From Sedimentibacter acidaminivorans (GTDB lineage Bacteria; Bacillota; Clostridia; Tissierellales; Sedimentibacteraceae): 64,000 nucleotides of DNA. The notes under the pieces were generated by a model, which was not told where the DNA came from, ran no database searches, and saw only the letters and a list, made by a program, of their open reading frames with translations. This document shows positions 7,121 to 15,788 of this stretch, piece by piece. Each line of letters opens with the position of its first letter. Position 1 is the stretch's first letter. The stretch is taken from assembly GCF_017873955.1 (NCBI RefSeq), contig NZ_JAGGKS010000012.1:1-64000 (forward strand), read 5' to 3'. A program made the position numbers and the translations under genes.

Positions 7121-9166
7121 TTATATTATTTGAATTATTTTGTTTTCTAAAGTTGTTTTTATATCAAAACTTCTTGCTTTTCCCTTAACAAATCTTATAA
7201 GTACAGTACTTTTTGTTATATCTACTACAACACCATTCCCAAATTTATTGTGATTAACCTTTTGTCCTATTTTTAAATTATAATCTACATCCCTTATATT
7301 CATCTGCATTAATTCATTTATAAATAGTGATGGCACTCCTGGAACTGTTATGTTGAGTACTTTCTTAGCCCTGGTCATACCAACATAAAATATCCTTCGT
7401 TCTTCTTCTAATATTCTCCCATATGTTTCTTTATTCATACCTTTAATGTCAGATGGAAATTCGCCATCTAAATTATCTAACATAAAAACAAAGTCATACT
7501 CTAGACCTTTTGCACCGTGAATAGTAGATAAAGTGACACTCGCATTCTTATTTTCTGATGCATTTTTTATTACATCTTGTAAGCTATATATTTTATTAAT
7601 AAATTCCTTGATACTAGAGCAATATGATCCGATTTCTTCTATAATTTCTAATATATGAAGAGAATTAGATAAATTATTTCTACCTTCTTCTTGCATTCTC
7701 TCAAGATACCCCATATATTCCAAACCCAGTTTTATATATCTTACAGCATCATTAGGCTTAAGTTTATTTAAATAATTTATATCTGTCTTAAATTGTTTGA
7801 TTCTATCATAAACATAATAATCAAAGCCTGAACAATTATCTAGTATATCAAAAACACTTAAATCTTCACGAGGACTGTTAAGAACCATTTGACACATTCC
7901 TTTAGTGAAATACGTATAACTTTTATAATATATTCTAGCAAACGATTCTCTATCTTTAGGATTTAATGCTAAATTTAAAAATGCAACTACATCATTTAAT
8001 ACAAAGCTATTAAAAAACTTAGTTTTATCTTCTTTGATATAAAAATCAATACCGTTCTCATAAAGGCTGTTAGCTAAAATCATGGCAGACATATTATATC
8101 TATATAATATTCCTACAGTACTAGTAATCTCAGAAACATATTTTAAAATTTCACTAATTACTAGTTTAGATTGCTCTTTTCTACTATCAAATTTCACTAC
8201 ATTAATGGTATTTTCTTTTGGATTATCCGTACGAATTGATTTTTTAAATCTTTTCTTATTCTTTTCAATAAAGTTTTTTGCGCTCTCAACTATATTTCTA
8301 TCAGACCTGTAGTTATTATCTAAATAAAAGATTTTGCCATCTTTGTATATATTCTTAAATTCAAGCATAAAATCTGGATAACTGCCTCGAAACGAGTATA
8401 TTGCTTGGTCATCATCACCAACCATAAAAAGATTATCATTAGAAATAAGTTTAATTATTTCATGCTGAATTTTAGAAGTATCTTGCATTTCATCAATTTG
8501 TACATATTGATAAGTGCTTTTGATCCAATCCCTATAATGCTTTGATTTCAATAAAATCTTATATGCATAAACAAGCATATCATCAAAATCTATTAATTTA
8601 TTTTGAGATTTATAAATGCTGTATTTCTCAAATAGTTTATCAAATTCTTTTATTTCAATTCCATAATCCCTATAATTCTTTGGGTCTATCATCATATTTT
8701 TTACAAACCCAATTGCAGATGATAAAGTTTCAATTTCTTCATCACTTACATAGCTAAAATACGATTGTGAATAATGTGATTTAAGTATTTCTCCTAATAC
8801 TAGATAATTATTTTTAAGTATCTCAAATTTTATTCCTTTTTTTCTAAAAAAATCTCGTACTATTTTATATGAAAATGAATGAATGGTAGAAAATTCAACC
8901 TTGTGTCTGTATTGTTCCTTAAAATAATTTTGAAATCTATCTTTCATATCGGTTGCAGCCATTTTAGAAAAAGTAATAGTAAGAATTTTACTAATGCACT
9001 TGTTTTCATATAAAAGCCTTCCTGTTCTAGCTATTATAACGGTTGTTTTACCAGAACCTGCAGTTGATAGTACCAATGCATTACCATAATCAAATAATGC
9101 AGCTTGTCTTTGTTGTTCATTTAATTCTATACCATTTGTATTTTTTAGATACTCAAAATAATCCAT
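7121..9166 (-). CDS. UvrD/PcrA-like superfamily 1 DNA helicase
   Basis: The 681-residue protein shows the SF1A helicase motifs in order: Q-motif LNEQQRQAA, Walker A STAGSGKTT (34-42), ITFSKMAATDM, DEMQDTS, GDDDQAIYSFRG, LSTIHGAKGLEYDFVF and RRIFYVGMTRAKK. The last ~55 residues (KIGQKVNHNKFGNG...) resemble the Tudor-like tail by which PcrA contacts RNA polymerase. It is somewhat shorter than typical PcrA (about 720-750) and could be a paralogue of the main pcrA, so I give no symbol. Predicted role: ATP-driven 3'-5' unwinding in repair. The ATG at 9166 follows AGGTGTATGA. Confidence 0.9.
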   Translation of the reverse strand: MDYFEYLKNTNGIELNEQQRQAALFDYGNALVLSTAGSGKTTVIIARTGRLLYENKCISKILTITFSKMAATDMKDRFQNYFKEQYRHKVEFSTIHSFSYKIVRDFFRKKGIKFEILKNNYLVLGEILKSHYSQSYFSYVSDEEIETLSSAIGFVKNMMIDPKNYRDYGIEIKEFDKLFEKYSIYKSQNKLIDFDDMLVYAYKILLKSKHYRDWIKSTYQYVQIDEMQDTSKIQHEIIKLISNDNLFMVGDDDQAIYSFRGSYPDFMLEFKNIYKDGKIFYLDNNYRSDRNIVESAKNFIEKNKKRFKKSIRTDNPKENTINVVKFDSRKEQSKLVISEILKYVSEITSTVGILYRYNMSAMILANSLYENGIDFYIKEDKTKFFNSFVLNDVVAFLNLALNPKDRESFARIYYKSYTYFTKGMCQMVLNSPREDLSVFDILDNCSGFDYYVYDRIKQFKTDINYLNKLKPNDAVRYIKLGLEYMGYLERMQEEGRNNLSNSLHILEIIEEIGSYCSSIKEFINKIYSLQDVIKNASENKNASVTLSTIHGAKGLEYDFVFMLDNLDGEFPSDIKGMNKETYGRILEEERRIFYVGMTRAKKVLNITVPGVPSLFINELMQMNIRDVDYNLKIGQKVNHNKFGNGVVVDITKSTVLIRFVKGKARSFDIKTTLENKIIQII

Positions 9167-9200
9167 TCATACACCTACTATTTTACATAATTAAATATAA

Positions 9201-9629
9201 TTATGATTGTTCTTTAATTACTGTCTCCAAAACTTCAGCAGTTCTTATCTTTACAGGATTACATCCTTCTGTTTCACTCCTGTGGTGTTCCTTGATATAC
9301 AAGCAATCAATATTACCAAATTCATTTTCAAACTCTTCTACTAGTTGTTTTGAAATTTCCTTCATCTTATCATTAGTACTAGGTTTGTCCTCAGCATACA
9401 TAATTCCAATAGCAGCTAAAGCACCAAGCAACGCTCCACATGTTTTTTCTGATTGTAATCCTCCGCCAAATGGACACACAGCTTTTATGAACCTATCATC
9501 TAATCCTAAAGAGTATTTTTCATTTGCGCTAAGCAATAAAATTTCAGCACAATTTTTGTGATATAAAGGACGTTGATCTTCACTATATTGTAATTCTTCT
9601 TTATTTAATCTATCAACAATATTTTTCAT
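9201..9629 (-). CDS. C_GCAxxG_C_C family protein
   Basis: This 142-residue protein belongs to the C_GCAxxG_C_C (split-Soret-like) family: cysteines occur in CPFGGG, then KTCGALLGA, then IDCLYI, and in ETEGCNP near the end. Members are small proteins thought to bind a metal or redox centre, often in anaerobes; no precise function is established. The start at 9629 follows GGAGATTTATT, 14 nt after the stop of a 37-residue membrane protein, so the two are likely cotranscribed. Confidence 0.75.
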   Translation of the reverse strand: MKNIVDRLNKEELQYSEDQRPLYHKNCAEILLLSANEKYSLGLDDRFIKAVCPFGGGLQSEKTCGALLGALAAIGIMYAEDKPSTNDKMKEISKQLVEEFENEFGNIDCLYIKEHHRSETEGCNPVKIRTAEVLETVIKEQS

Positions 9630-9643
9630 AATAAATCTCCAAT

Positions 9644-9757
9644 CTAATTAAAGAACATTAAAAATCCTGATGCAAATGCAGAAAGAATCATTCCTAATGC
9701 TATTATCAAGCATACTATTCTTGTCATATTCTTGTGTTTACTCTTATTTCTGTTCAT
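9644..9757 (-). CDS. Small single-pass membrane protein (37 aa)
   Basis: An ATG at 9757, preceded by GGGGGTAAAT, opens a 37-residue frame ending at TAG 9644-9646. The first ten residues are basic (MNRNKSKHKN), followed by one hydrophobic helix (IVCLIIALGMILSAFASGF). Basic head plus single helix is the layout of Prli42-like small Firmicute membrane proteins, but the match is by shape only. It sits 14 nt upstream of the C_GCAxxG_C_C gene. Confidence 0.6.
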   Translation of the reverse strand: MNRNKSKHKNMTRIVCLIIALGMILSAFASGFLMFFN

Positions 9758-9932
9758 ATTTACCCCCAGTAATTTTTTTATTTATAATATAATAACACAT
9801 AAATTGTAATAATAACAGATTACTTTTCTTAATTTTAGAAATTTTCAGTTTATATTTAGAATTAAATGTTATATAATATTATATTAGATCATGAATTCTT
9901 AACTATATCGTGAAAAAGATGGGTGTGATAAT

Positions 9933-10811
9933 TTGATAAATGAAAAAAACAATTGGTCAAAGAAGAAAAAGCTTATAATTTATTTGTTTTTATTAATTAT
10001 AACAATGTTTACAACAATATATATATTAAATATAATAATCGAACCACAAGGCTATACTCAACCTTCGTATGACCAAATAGATTTAAATCCAATCTTATCA
10101 AAAAATTTATTAACTGAAAGTGATTATAAAACATTATTTTATCAAACTGGTCTAGGAAAAGTTGCAATAGATGAACTTCTTAAAAACAAAGAAACTGGAA
10201 TAAATGATATACAAGAATTTCAATACAATTTTTTTACCGCAAAAAATATTAAATGTGAAAAAATTGGAATAATAACTAAGCAAGAATCCTTTGTTGACAA
10301 TAAAGGAAACTACAAATATGGTTTTAATTTAGCTCCCTACAAAAATGGGTATGTCCTAATTACAAAAGCAACACACTCAATTGGTTGGCGTCATGGTCAT
10401 GCAGGTATAATTACTGACGCTGAAAAAGGAGAAACTTTAGAGGCTGTAATTTTAGGTCAAAATTCGCAATATCAAAATATAACCAAATGGAAAATGTATC
10501 CTTCTTTTATAATGCTTAGATTAAAAGATACATCCGATGAAAAATTAAATGAAATATCAAATTTCTCAACAAAACATATGTATGATATACCATATGGATT
10601 ATTGATAGGACTAACAAACAAGAAAAACCCTGATATAGAGAATATAGAAGGAACTCAATGTTCGCATTTAGTTTGGTATCCTTTTATACAAAATGGTTAT
10701 GACCTAGATTCAGATGGATCATGGCTTGTAACTCCAAAAGACATTGCTAATAGTGATTTATTTGAAGTAGTTCAAATATTTGGTGTTGATCCTGATGAAA
10801 TTTGGCCATAA
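9933..10811 (+). CDS. Membrane-anchored YiiX-like permuted NlpC/P60 (papain-fold) protein
   Basis: The 292-residue protein has a basic N-terminus and one hydrophobic helix (about residues 13-35), placing the rest outside the membrane. The domain shows the permuted NlpC/P60 order, with the His first (RHGHAGII, His 154/156) and the Cys later (GTQCSHLVW, Cys 243), as in YiiX/YebB-like proteins. Such proteins may act as amidases or lipid/peptidoglycan hydrolases; the substrate here is unknown. The frame starts at TTG (9933) with only a weak GGGTGTGAT upstream, so the start is uncertain. It is the only plus-strand gene in the first 52 kb and is transcribed toward the MATE gene with a shared terminator. 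Confidence 0.75.
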   Translation: MINEKNNWSKKKKLIIYLFLLIITMFTTIYILNIIIEPQGYTQPSYDQIDLNPILSKNLLTESDYKTLFYQTGLGKVAIDELLKNKETGINDIQEFQYNFFTAKNIKCEKIGIITKQESFVDNKGNYKYGFNLAPYKNGYVLITKATHSIGWRHGHAGIITDAEKGETLEAVILGQNSQYQNITKWKMYPSFIMLRLKDTSDEKLNEISNFSTKHMYDIPYGLLIGLTNKKNPDIENIEGTQCSHLVWYPFIQNGYDLDSDGSWLVTPKDIANSDLFEVVQIFGVDPDEIWP

Positions 10812-10855
10812 AAAAAGTTTCCAGTTTATTATATAAATTAGAAACTTTTTATTTT
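10812..10855. terminator. Bidirectional intrinsic terminator between convergent genes
   Basis: AAAAAGTTTC and GAAACTTTTT form a stem with A- and T-runs on both sides, between the permuted NlpC/P60 gene and the MATE gene. Confidence 0.75.
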
Positions 10856-10861
10856 AAAAAT

Positions 10862-12205
10862 TTATTTATTATGCTCAATTGCTGCATTTTTCGCATTTTT
10901 TTCAATGAATAAATCATTGAAGAAGAATCTGATAAAAATAACACTTCCTATTAATAAACAGATTGCTTCTGAAACAAACGATGAAATCCATATACCGTTC
11001 TCACCCAATAAAGATGTCATCAATAAAAGTGATAAAGTAATAATTACAAAACCTCTTCCAATTGATAAAATCATTGAATACAAAGGTTTTTCTATAGCCG
11101 TGTAAAACCCTATAATAACAATATTTAATCCAACAATCAAATATGCAGTAACATAAATTCTAAAAGCCTTTACGGAATAATTAAGTAATTCTATCTCTGA
11201 AGCAATAATAAAAATACCATTAATTTGTTTAGCAAAAATCATTGTAATAACATAAACACCTAACGAAATAAATACCGCAACCTTTACAGCACTTTTGATA
11301 AAAAATGTATAAGATTTTTTATCATCCCTTCCATAATAATAACTTACCAGCGGCTGCATCCCTTGTGATATGCCCCCCATAGTCATTAAAACAATCATAT
11401 TTACATACATAATTATTGTATAGGTTACAATGCCTGCGTCTCCTATATTCTTAAGGATTATCCTGTTGAACATAAAAACTGTAAATCCCAATGAAAATTC
11501 TGTTATAAAATCAGAAGCTCCAAGAGGAATGGTTCTTTTTATAATATTTAAATCAAATTTATATTTAGTAAATTTAATTTTAGAATCCACTTTAATAAAA
11601 TGCCATAAATAAACTATACAAGCAACTACATGGGATATCCCGGTAGCAAAAGCTGCCCCTTTAACACCATAACCTAATTTTATTACAAATACATAGTCTA
11701 AAAAAATATTTGTAACTGCAGAAATACAAACAACAATAGTTGCTAGCCTTGGATAACCATCAGTTTTTACCAAAACTTCAAAATAATAAGACAACATATA
11801 AAATACACTAAACAGAGATATGATACCTAAGTATTCTTTAACATAGAATATCGTTTTCTGTGTTGCTCCTAAAAAATAAGAAATTTGTTCAAGATTAAAC
11901 AATATTACTGTCGTAATTGTTATAGAAATTGTAATCAAGGTTACCATATTATTTGTAAAAACTTGACTCGCCTCATTTTTTTCTTTATTGCCCAAGTGTA
12001 TTGAAGCAATAGTAGACGAACCTACTGCAAACAAAATTGCTAATGAAAATATGGAATTTACTACTGGCATACTTATATTTATTGATGCTAAAGCACTTTC
12101 ACCTACTCCCTTTGCAACAAAAATACCATCAACCATTGTGTAAATAGAGTATATCCACATAGCTAAAACCGAAGGTATCACATAGTTAAAAAATTTTTTC
12201 TTCAT
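10862..12205 (-). CDS. MATE family multidrug/Na+ antiporter
   Basis: The protein (447 residues from the ATG at 12205) has about twelve hydrophobic segments in two homologous halves and the MATE opening signature MVDGIFVAKGVG. It belongs to the MepA/VmrA-like branch of MATE exporters, which expel cationic compounds using Na+ or H+ gradients. AGAGGTG precedes the ATG at 12205; an upstream in-frame GTG overlaps the RBS and is unlikely to be used. The promoter is covered by two adjacent palindromes, suggesting repressor control. The natural substrate cannot be inferred. Confidence 0.88.
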   Translation of the reverse strand: MKKKFFNYVIPSVLAMWIYSIYTMVDGIFVAKGVGESALASINISMPVVNSIFSLAILFAVGSSTIASIHLGNKEKNEASQVFTNNMVTLITISITITTVILFNLEQISYFLGATQKTIFYVKEYLGIISLFSVFYMLSYYFEVLVKTDGYPRLATIVVCISAVTNIFLDYVFVIKLGYGVKGAAFATGISHVVACIVYLWHFIKVDSKIKFTKYKFDLNIIKRTIPLGASDFITEFSLGFTVFMFNRIILKNIGDAGIVTYTIIMYVNMIVLMTMGGISQGMQPLVSYYYGRDDKKSYTFFIKSAVKVAVFISLGVYVITMIFAKQINGIFIIASEIELLNYSVKAFRIYVTAYLIVGLNIVIIGFYTAIEKPLYSMILSIGRGFVIITLSLLLMTSLLGENGIWISSFVSEAICLLIGSVIFIRFFFNDLFIEKNAKNAAIEHNK

Positions 12206-12224
12206 GATCTTCACCTCTTACTAC

Positions 12225-12255
12225 AGTATATACTATAGTACTATACCCATGTCAA
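12225..12255 (-). promoter_or_regulatory. MATE gene promoter overlapped by twin palindromic operator
   Basis: On the minus strand TTGACA (12250-12255) and TATATA (12227-12232) are separated by 17 bp. Two adjacent perfect 10-bp palindromes, ATAGTACTAT (12235-12244) and AGTATATACT (12225-12234), cover the spacer and -10. This is typical of a repressor-blocked promoter; the regulator is not encoded next to it. Confidence 0.65.
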
Positions 12256-12292
12256 GTTTTTAGAAAAAATAAATTTTAGTCCATTTTTACAT

Positions 12293-12323
12293 AAAAAAAA
12301 GCACTTAATTAAATGCTTTTTTT
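12293..12323 (-). terminator. Intrinsic terminator after the CD1247-type gene
   Basis: GCATTTAATTAAGTGC on the minus strand forms a short hairpin flanked by A- and T-runs, about 30 nt after the stop codon. Confidence 0.65.
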
Positions 12324-12351
12324 ATTTTGCTATTAAATTAATATCTTTTTA

Positions 12352-12699
12352 TTAGTCTTCTTCTGGAAGAGTTTCACAACAATCACAGTTTTCAACAAAA
12401 TCATCATCATAATAATCATCGTCATAATAATCATCATCATCAAAATCATAATCTTCATCTTCGTCTATTTCAATATCATCAAATAATTCTTCTTCAATAG
12501 TTGTTAAATCTTCATCCAACAAATCTAAGTATTCATTCATTTCTTCTTGCTCTTCAACTATGTCACTCATTCCATCAGCTATTTCCTCAATCACTTCCAA
12601 CATTGCATTAAATAGCTTTCCTTCTTTAGTATCAGACTTAACATCTAAACCATCTGCTAATCCTTTTAAATAAGATATTTTTTCATACAAAAAATCCAT
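12352..12699 (-). CDS. CD1247-type acidic hypothetical protein
   Basis: The 115-residue protein has a helical N-terminal half (FLYEKISYLKGLADGLD, coiled-coil-like to about residue 65) matching the CD1247 N-terminal domain known from C. difficile, then an extremely acidic tail of Asp, Glu and Tyr and a final CDCC motif. Its start lies 13 nt after efp, and the gene pair is conserved in clostridia as far as I know. Function is unknown; the Cys-rich acidic end could bind metal. The ATG follows AGGAGGATATATTT. Confidence 0.75.
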   Translation of the reverse strand: MDFLYEKISYLKGLADGLDVKSDTKEGKLFNAMLEVIEEIADGMSDIVEEQEEMNEYLDLLDEDLTTIEEELFDDIEIDEDEDYDFDDDDYYDDDYYDDDFVENCDCCETLPEED

Positions 12700-12711
12700 A
12701 AATATATCCTC

Positions 12712-13269
12712 CTATACTCTTGATAGATATTCACCAGTTCTGGTGTCAATCTTCACTTTATCTCCTATTTCAACAAAAAGTGGTACTTGAATAACTGCAC
12801 CAGTTTCAGTTGTTGCAGGCTTATTAGATCCTGTTGCTGTATCACCTTTAAAGCCAGGCTCTGTTTCTGTAACTTCTAATTCAACAAAATTTGGAGCCGT
12901 AACCTCAAACGGTTTACCCTCATAAAACCTCATTTGTGCAATTTCATTTTCCTTTAAATATACGATAGCTTCCTCAACCTGATTATAATTTAACGGAATT
13001 TGTTCATAATTTTCTGTATCCATAAAATAATATAACTCACTATCATTATATAAATATTGCATATCCTTAGTTTCAATATGCGCCTTAGGAAACTTTTCAG
13101 TTGGATTAAACGTTTCTTCCCTTATCGCCCCAGATATTACATTTTTTAATTTAGCCCTAACAAAAGCTGCTCCCTTTCCTGGTTTAACATGTTGAAAATC
13201 TATTATTTGCCATAATCCATTATTCCAAGACATTGTAATGCCTTTTTTAAAATCACTTGCTGAAATCAT
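12712..13269 (-). CDS. efp: Translation elongation factor P
   Basis: The 185-residue protein matches EF-P throughout: N-terminal KOW-like domain with the [10 protein letters not shown] loop that carries the modifiable lysine, a middle OB domain, and a C-terminal OB domain ending [16 protein letters not shown]. It binds the ribosome between P and E sites and relieves stalling at polyproline stretches. AAAGGAGGAGACAG precedes the ATG. It is followed by the CD1247-type gene, likely in one transcript, and lies just downstream of the last minor prepilin gene. Confidence 0.97.
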   Translation of the reverse strand: MISASDFKKGITMSWNNGLWQIIDFQHVKPGKGAAFVRAKLKNVISGAIREETFNPTEKFPKAHIETKDMQYLYNDSELYYFMDTENYEQIPLNYNQVEEAIVYLKENEIAQMRFYEGKPFEVTAPNFVELEVTETEPGFKGDTATGSNKPATTETGAVIQVPLFVEIGDKVKIDTRTGEYLSRV

Positions 13270-13317
13270 ACTTAACTGTCTCCTCCTTTGTGTATATTAT
13301 AACCAGCAAAATGCTGC

Positions 13318-13746
13318 TTATTCCAATATTATTGTTCTGCCCGTACCTGGAACGATAGAAATTTTCTTAGTTTCCATTGTTTTTTTATCCATAATTGTTA
13401 AAGTCCCTGCATTGATAGGTGTACCGGTATTGGTAAAACTAATAGTACCACCATTATTATACATAATAGAGAACCTCTCCTTAAACCGAACTACTTTTTC
13501 AACGTTTAAATTTTGTCTTACTTCATATGTATTCGTATTCTTGTAAATTTTTATTTCATGATTTGAATCTGCTACTTTCATATGTTCTGTTTGTATATAT
13601 CTAACATCCATAACAAATTCACTTGCCATTTTGTCCATATATCCAAAATCTATATCAATTTTTGGGATGGCTACAGCCAATACGACACTAATTAGCGCAA
13701 TCGTAACAACCATTTCAATTAGAGTAAAACCACTATTGTTTCTCAT
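13318..13746 (-). CDS. GspH/FimT-like minor type IV prepilin
   Basis: From the ATG at 13746 (after TAGGAGGAAAGCTA) the protein has 142 residues with a class III signal NNSG|FTLIEMVVT, Glu at +5, one hydrophobic helix, and a short globular part typical of FimT/GspH pseudopilins. A seven-codon longer frame exists but its start is not supported by an RBS. It is the last gene of the second minor prepilin set (PilV-, PilX-, PilW- and FimT-like), which probably forms a pilus tip or priming complex assembled by the PilBCDMNO machinery. Confidence 0.85.
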   Translation of the reverse strand: MRNNSGFTLIEMVVTIALISVVLAVAIPKIDIDFGYMDKMASEFVMDVRYIQTEHMKVADSNHEIKIYKNTNTYEVRQNLNVEKVVRFKERFSIMYNNGGTISFTNTGTPINAGTLTIMDKKTMETKKISIVPGTGRTIILE

Positions 13747-13875
13747 TAGCTTTCCTCCTAGGGTCACTAAAAAGCAATGGCAATAATCCCATTACTTATT
13801 GTATTAATTAATTTAACTTTTGTCAATGTATTTTATTGGCTTTATCCAAACTTTATTTTTAAAATAGACGTTTTT

Positions 13876-14397
13876 TCAGTTATTTCTCATAAATATAATT
13901 TGTTCTGCTTGATATCTATTACTATCCTTTAAAAGAACAAGTCTAATCCTTACAGACTTTGTATTTTCAAAAATTTCTCCCTCAGGAATAGGACATGCGT
14001 ACATTTCACTTACATAATTACCTAATTCTACATGAGCACTACTTGAAGCCAAACCATTACCATATGAAATTTTATTGTTTTTATTTTCAAAAATATAGCA
14101 TTCAGCTGCTTCTGATCCATATCTAAAGGAAATTTTGCTAATTTTTTTCTCGTTTGATTTTTTTAAATAACTTGAAGTATTTAGCCTAGCTAATTCAATA
14201 TATTTACAAACCATAATTTTATTAGACATAAAAGTTAAAATATATTGAGCTTGAAATTGAAGTTCCATGTCATTTTTAATAGTTTTATAGTTTTTAAAAG
14301 TGACTAAAAAAACAGACATGATTAATGTAAATATAATACTAAATAAAACAATTGAAACTAATAGTTCTAACAATGTAAATCCATTTTTTTCTTTCAT
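13876..14397 (-). CDS. PilW-like minor type IV prepilin
   Basis: The 173-residue protein starts MKEKNG|FTLLELLVS, a class III prepilin signal with Glu at +5 and a single N-terminal hydrophobic helix. The polar remainder is PilW/GspJ-like in position and size but too divergent for a firm family call. PilD should cleave after Gly6. It lies in the four-gene minor prepilin set driven by the promoter at 15526-15554. Confidence 0.82.
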   Translation of the reverse strand: MKEKNGFTLLELLVSIVLFSIIFTLIMSVFLVTFKNYKTIKNDMELQFQAQYILTFMSNKIMVCKYIELARLNTSSYLKKSNEKKISKISFRYGSEAAECYIFENKNNKISYGNGLASSSAHVELGNYVSEMYACPIPEGEIFENTKSVRIRLVLLKDSNRYQAEQIIFMRNN

Positions 14398-14435
14398 ACA
14401 TTAAAACACCTCTTCAATAAATGAAAAAATTAATA

Positions 14436-15017
14436 TTATTCATATAGTACCCAATTTTCCAGTTTCAGCACATTAGAAATATCGATTGTATTATCAATTG
14501 CATCATTGTAGTCTGGAACTTGAATTATTATATCAACTGATGATGTTTTAAATACATTGGTATCAGAATAGTATTTTGATTGTACGCAAACAGTCAGTTT
14601 ATCAATACCGAATGCTAACTTATCTACATTTATAACTTGTATATATGGATTATTGTTATCATTTATTTTGTTCGTTATTTGCCCCGTAATAAATAGTTTA
14701 TAGTTATTAGCAAATACATTTTCAGCATCAGTAACATTAAAAGGATTAATTTTAATATATTCCTCAACCTTTTCAACTGAATCAACAATTGCATTGTTTA
14801 CTAGGTCATAAGCATCAACATAAGCACTATTCAAGCCTGATTCAGACATGTATGATGCTTGTTTTATTTCAGAATTTGCTTTATTAATTTTAAAGTTCAT
14901 CATAGTAACAACTAATAAAGATGCACCTAACATCATAGTTATTGAAATAGTTATGATTAATAAAACTAAAGTTGAACCATGATTTCTAGTGATATTAATT
15001 TTCACACCTATCAACAC
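14436..15017 (-). CDS. PilX/GspK-like minor prepilin lacking Glu+5
   Basis: The 193-residue frame begins at GTG 15017 (overlapping the stop of the previous gene) or at GTG 15005. The N-terminal hydrophobic helix follows a G|STLVLLIITIS segment with no Glu at +5, the exception found in GspK/PilX-type tip subunits. YMSESGLNSAY downstream of the helix resembles PilX proteins (SGxxxA motif). It overlaps the PilV-like gene, indicating translational coupling. Alternative: a distantly related pseudopilin of unknown class. Confidence 0.75.
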   Translation of the reverse strand: MLIGVKINITRNHGSTLVLLIITISITMMLGASLLVVTMMNFKINKANSEIKQASYMSESGLNSAYVDAYDLVNNAIVDSVEKVEEYIKINPFNVTDAENVFANNYKLFITGQITNKINDNNNPYIQVINVDKLAFGIDKLTVCVQSKYYSDTNVFKTSSVDIIIQVPDYNDAIDNTIDISNVLKLENWVLYE

Positions 15018-15424
15018 CCATCACATAAAAATTCGTAGTTAAATATCTTACTTCCTTTCAGTTTATTGATCACTTGCCCATCATGCTTCAAAACTATTTC
15101 AATGTTAAAAATCATATTGCGGCTATCAGGTTTAATAATTATTTCTGTACTGTAATTATTTACAGATTCATTTATTATCCTTTTATAGTAATCGTTTTCA
15201 CTGTTGAATTGATAATTAGTAGTATCAAGAGTATCCATTGCTTGTATTTCTTCCATGTAATTTTGAGCTTGCAATATAGATTTATACTCTATCTCACTTT
15301 CATTATTTAGCTTTTGAGAAAAAATGAACATAGACATTAAAGGGCATATGACAATTCCTAATATAGCAAGAGAAATAATTATTTCTACTATTGTTAAGCC
15401 ATCTATACCAAATAATCTCTTCAT
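15011..15424 (-). CDS. PilV-like minor type IV prepilin
   Basis: The 137-residue protein begins MKRLFGIDG|LTIVEIIIS: a prepilin cleavage site after Gly9 with Glu at +5 and one hydrophobic helix, followed by the NYMEEI-type segment (AQNYMEEIQ) common to PilV/GspI-like subunits. It is the first gene of the second minor prepilin set, about 100 nt downstream of a consensus sigma-A promoter. Confidence 0.82.
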   Translation of the reverse strand: MKRLFGIDGLTIVEIIISLAILGIVICPLMSMFIFSQKLNNESEIEYKSILQAQNYMEEIQAMDTLDTTNYQFNSENDYYKRIINESVNNYSTEIIIKPDSRNMIFNIEIVLKHDGQVINKLKGSKIFNYEFLCDGC

Positions 15425-15525
15425 CTTTTCCTACTTTCTATAATCCACCTTTTAAATATTTGCTATTGCACAAAAATCAACTTGTCCTACTCCTTCTTGT
15501 GATTAATTATAAATTTTATACATTG

Positions 15526-15554
15526 ATTATAATAAATTTGTCATAATATGTCAA
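15526..15554 (-). promoter_or_regulatory. Consensus sigma-A promoter for the second minor prepilin set
   Basis: TTGACA (15549-15554), 17-bp spacer, TATAAT (15526-15531) on the minus strand: a perfect match to the vegetative consensus, 100 nt before the PilV-like start codon. It would make these four genes independent of the riboswitch at the head of the pilus locus. Confidence 0.85.
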
Positions 15555-15633
15555 AACAATTATTGTTAATAAAAATTCATTTATATGTATTTTATTTAAT
15601 TTGTTTATAAAATTAATATAATTAATTAGATAG

Positions 15634-15785
15634 AAAGATAGTACCTATCCATACTGTCCTTTTTTTTATTGGTAAAAATCGATAAAACAAAAGGGACGGA
15701 CCTTTTAAAAAAAAAGCCCGCCTCCACTAATTAGACCAAATTCGCCTGGGTAAATGGGAAGATAGTACATATCTCCACTGTCACC
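15634..15785. repeat. Pair of ~26-bp imperfect direct repeats 124 bp apart
   Basis: A block containing GATAGTACCTATCCATACTG starts at 15637, and the related GATAGTACATATCTCCACTG at 15761. Between them are GGGACGGACC and poly-T/poly-A tracts. The blocks may be remnants of a small intergenic element or part of termination structures. Confidence 0.5.
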
Positions 15786-15788
15786 TAT

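Larger units (their letters stand above)
15425..15788. other. Intergenic gap between SLH gene and second minor prepilin set
   Basis: The 364-bp gap holds a consensus promoter (15526-15554), a leader of about 100 nt before the PilV-like gene, a pair of direct repeats, and several T-runs likely to terminate transcription from the SLH gene. No further gene is apparent. Confidence 0.6.
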
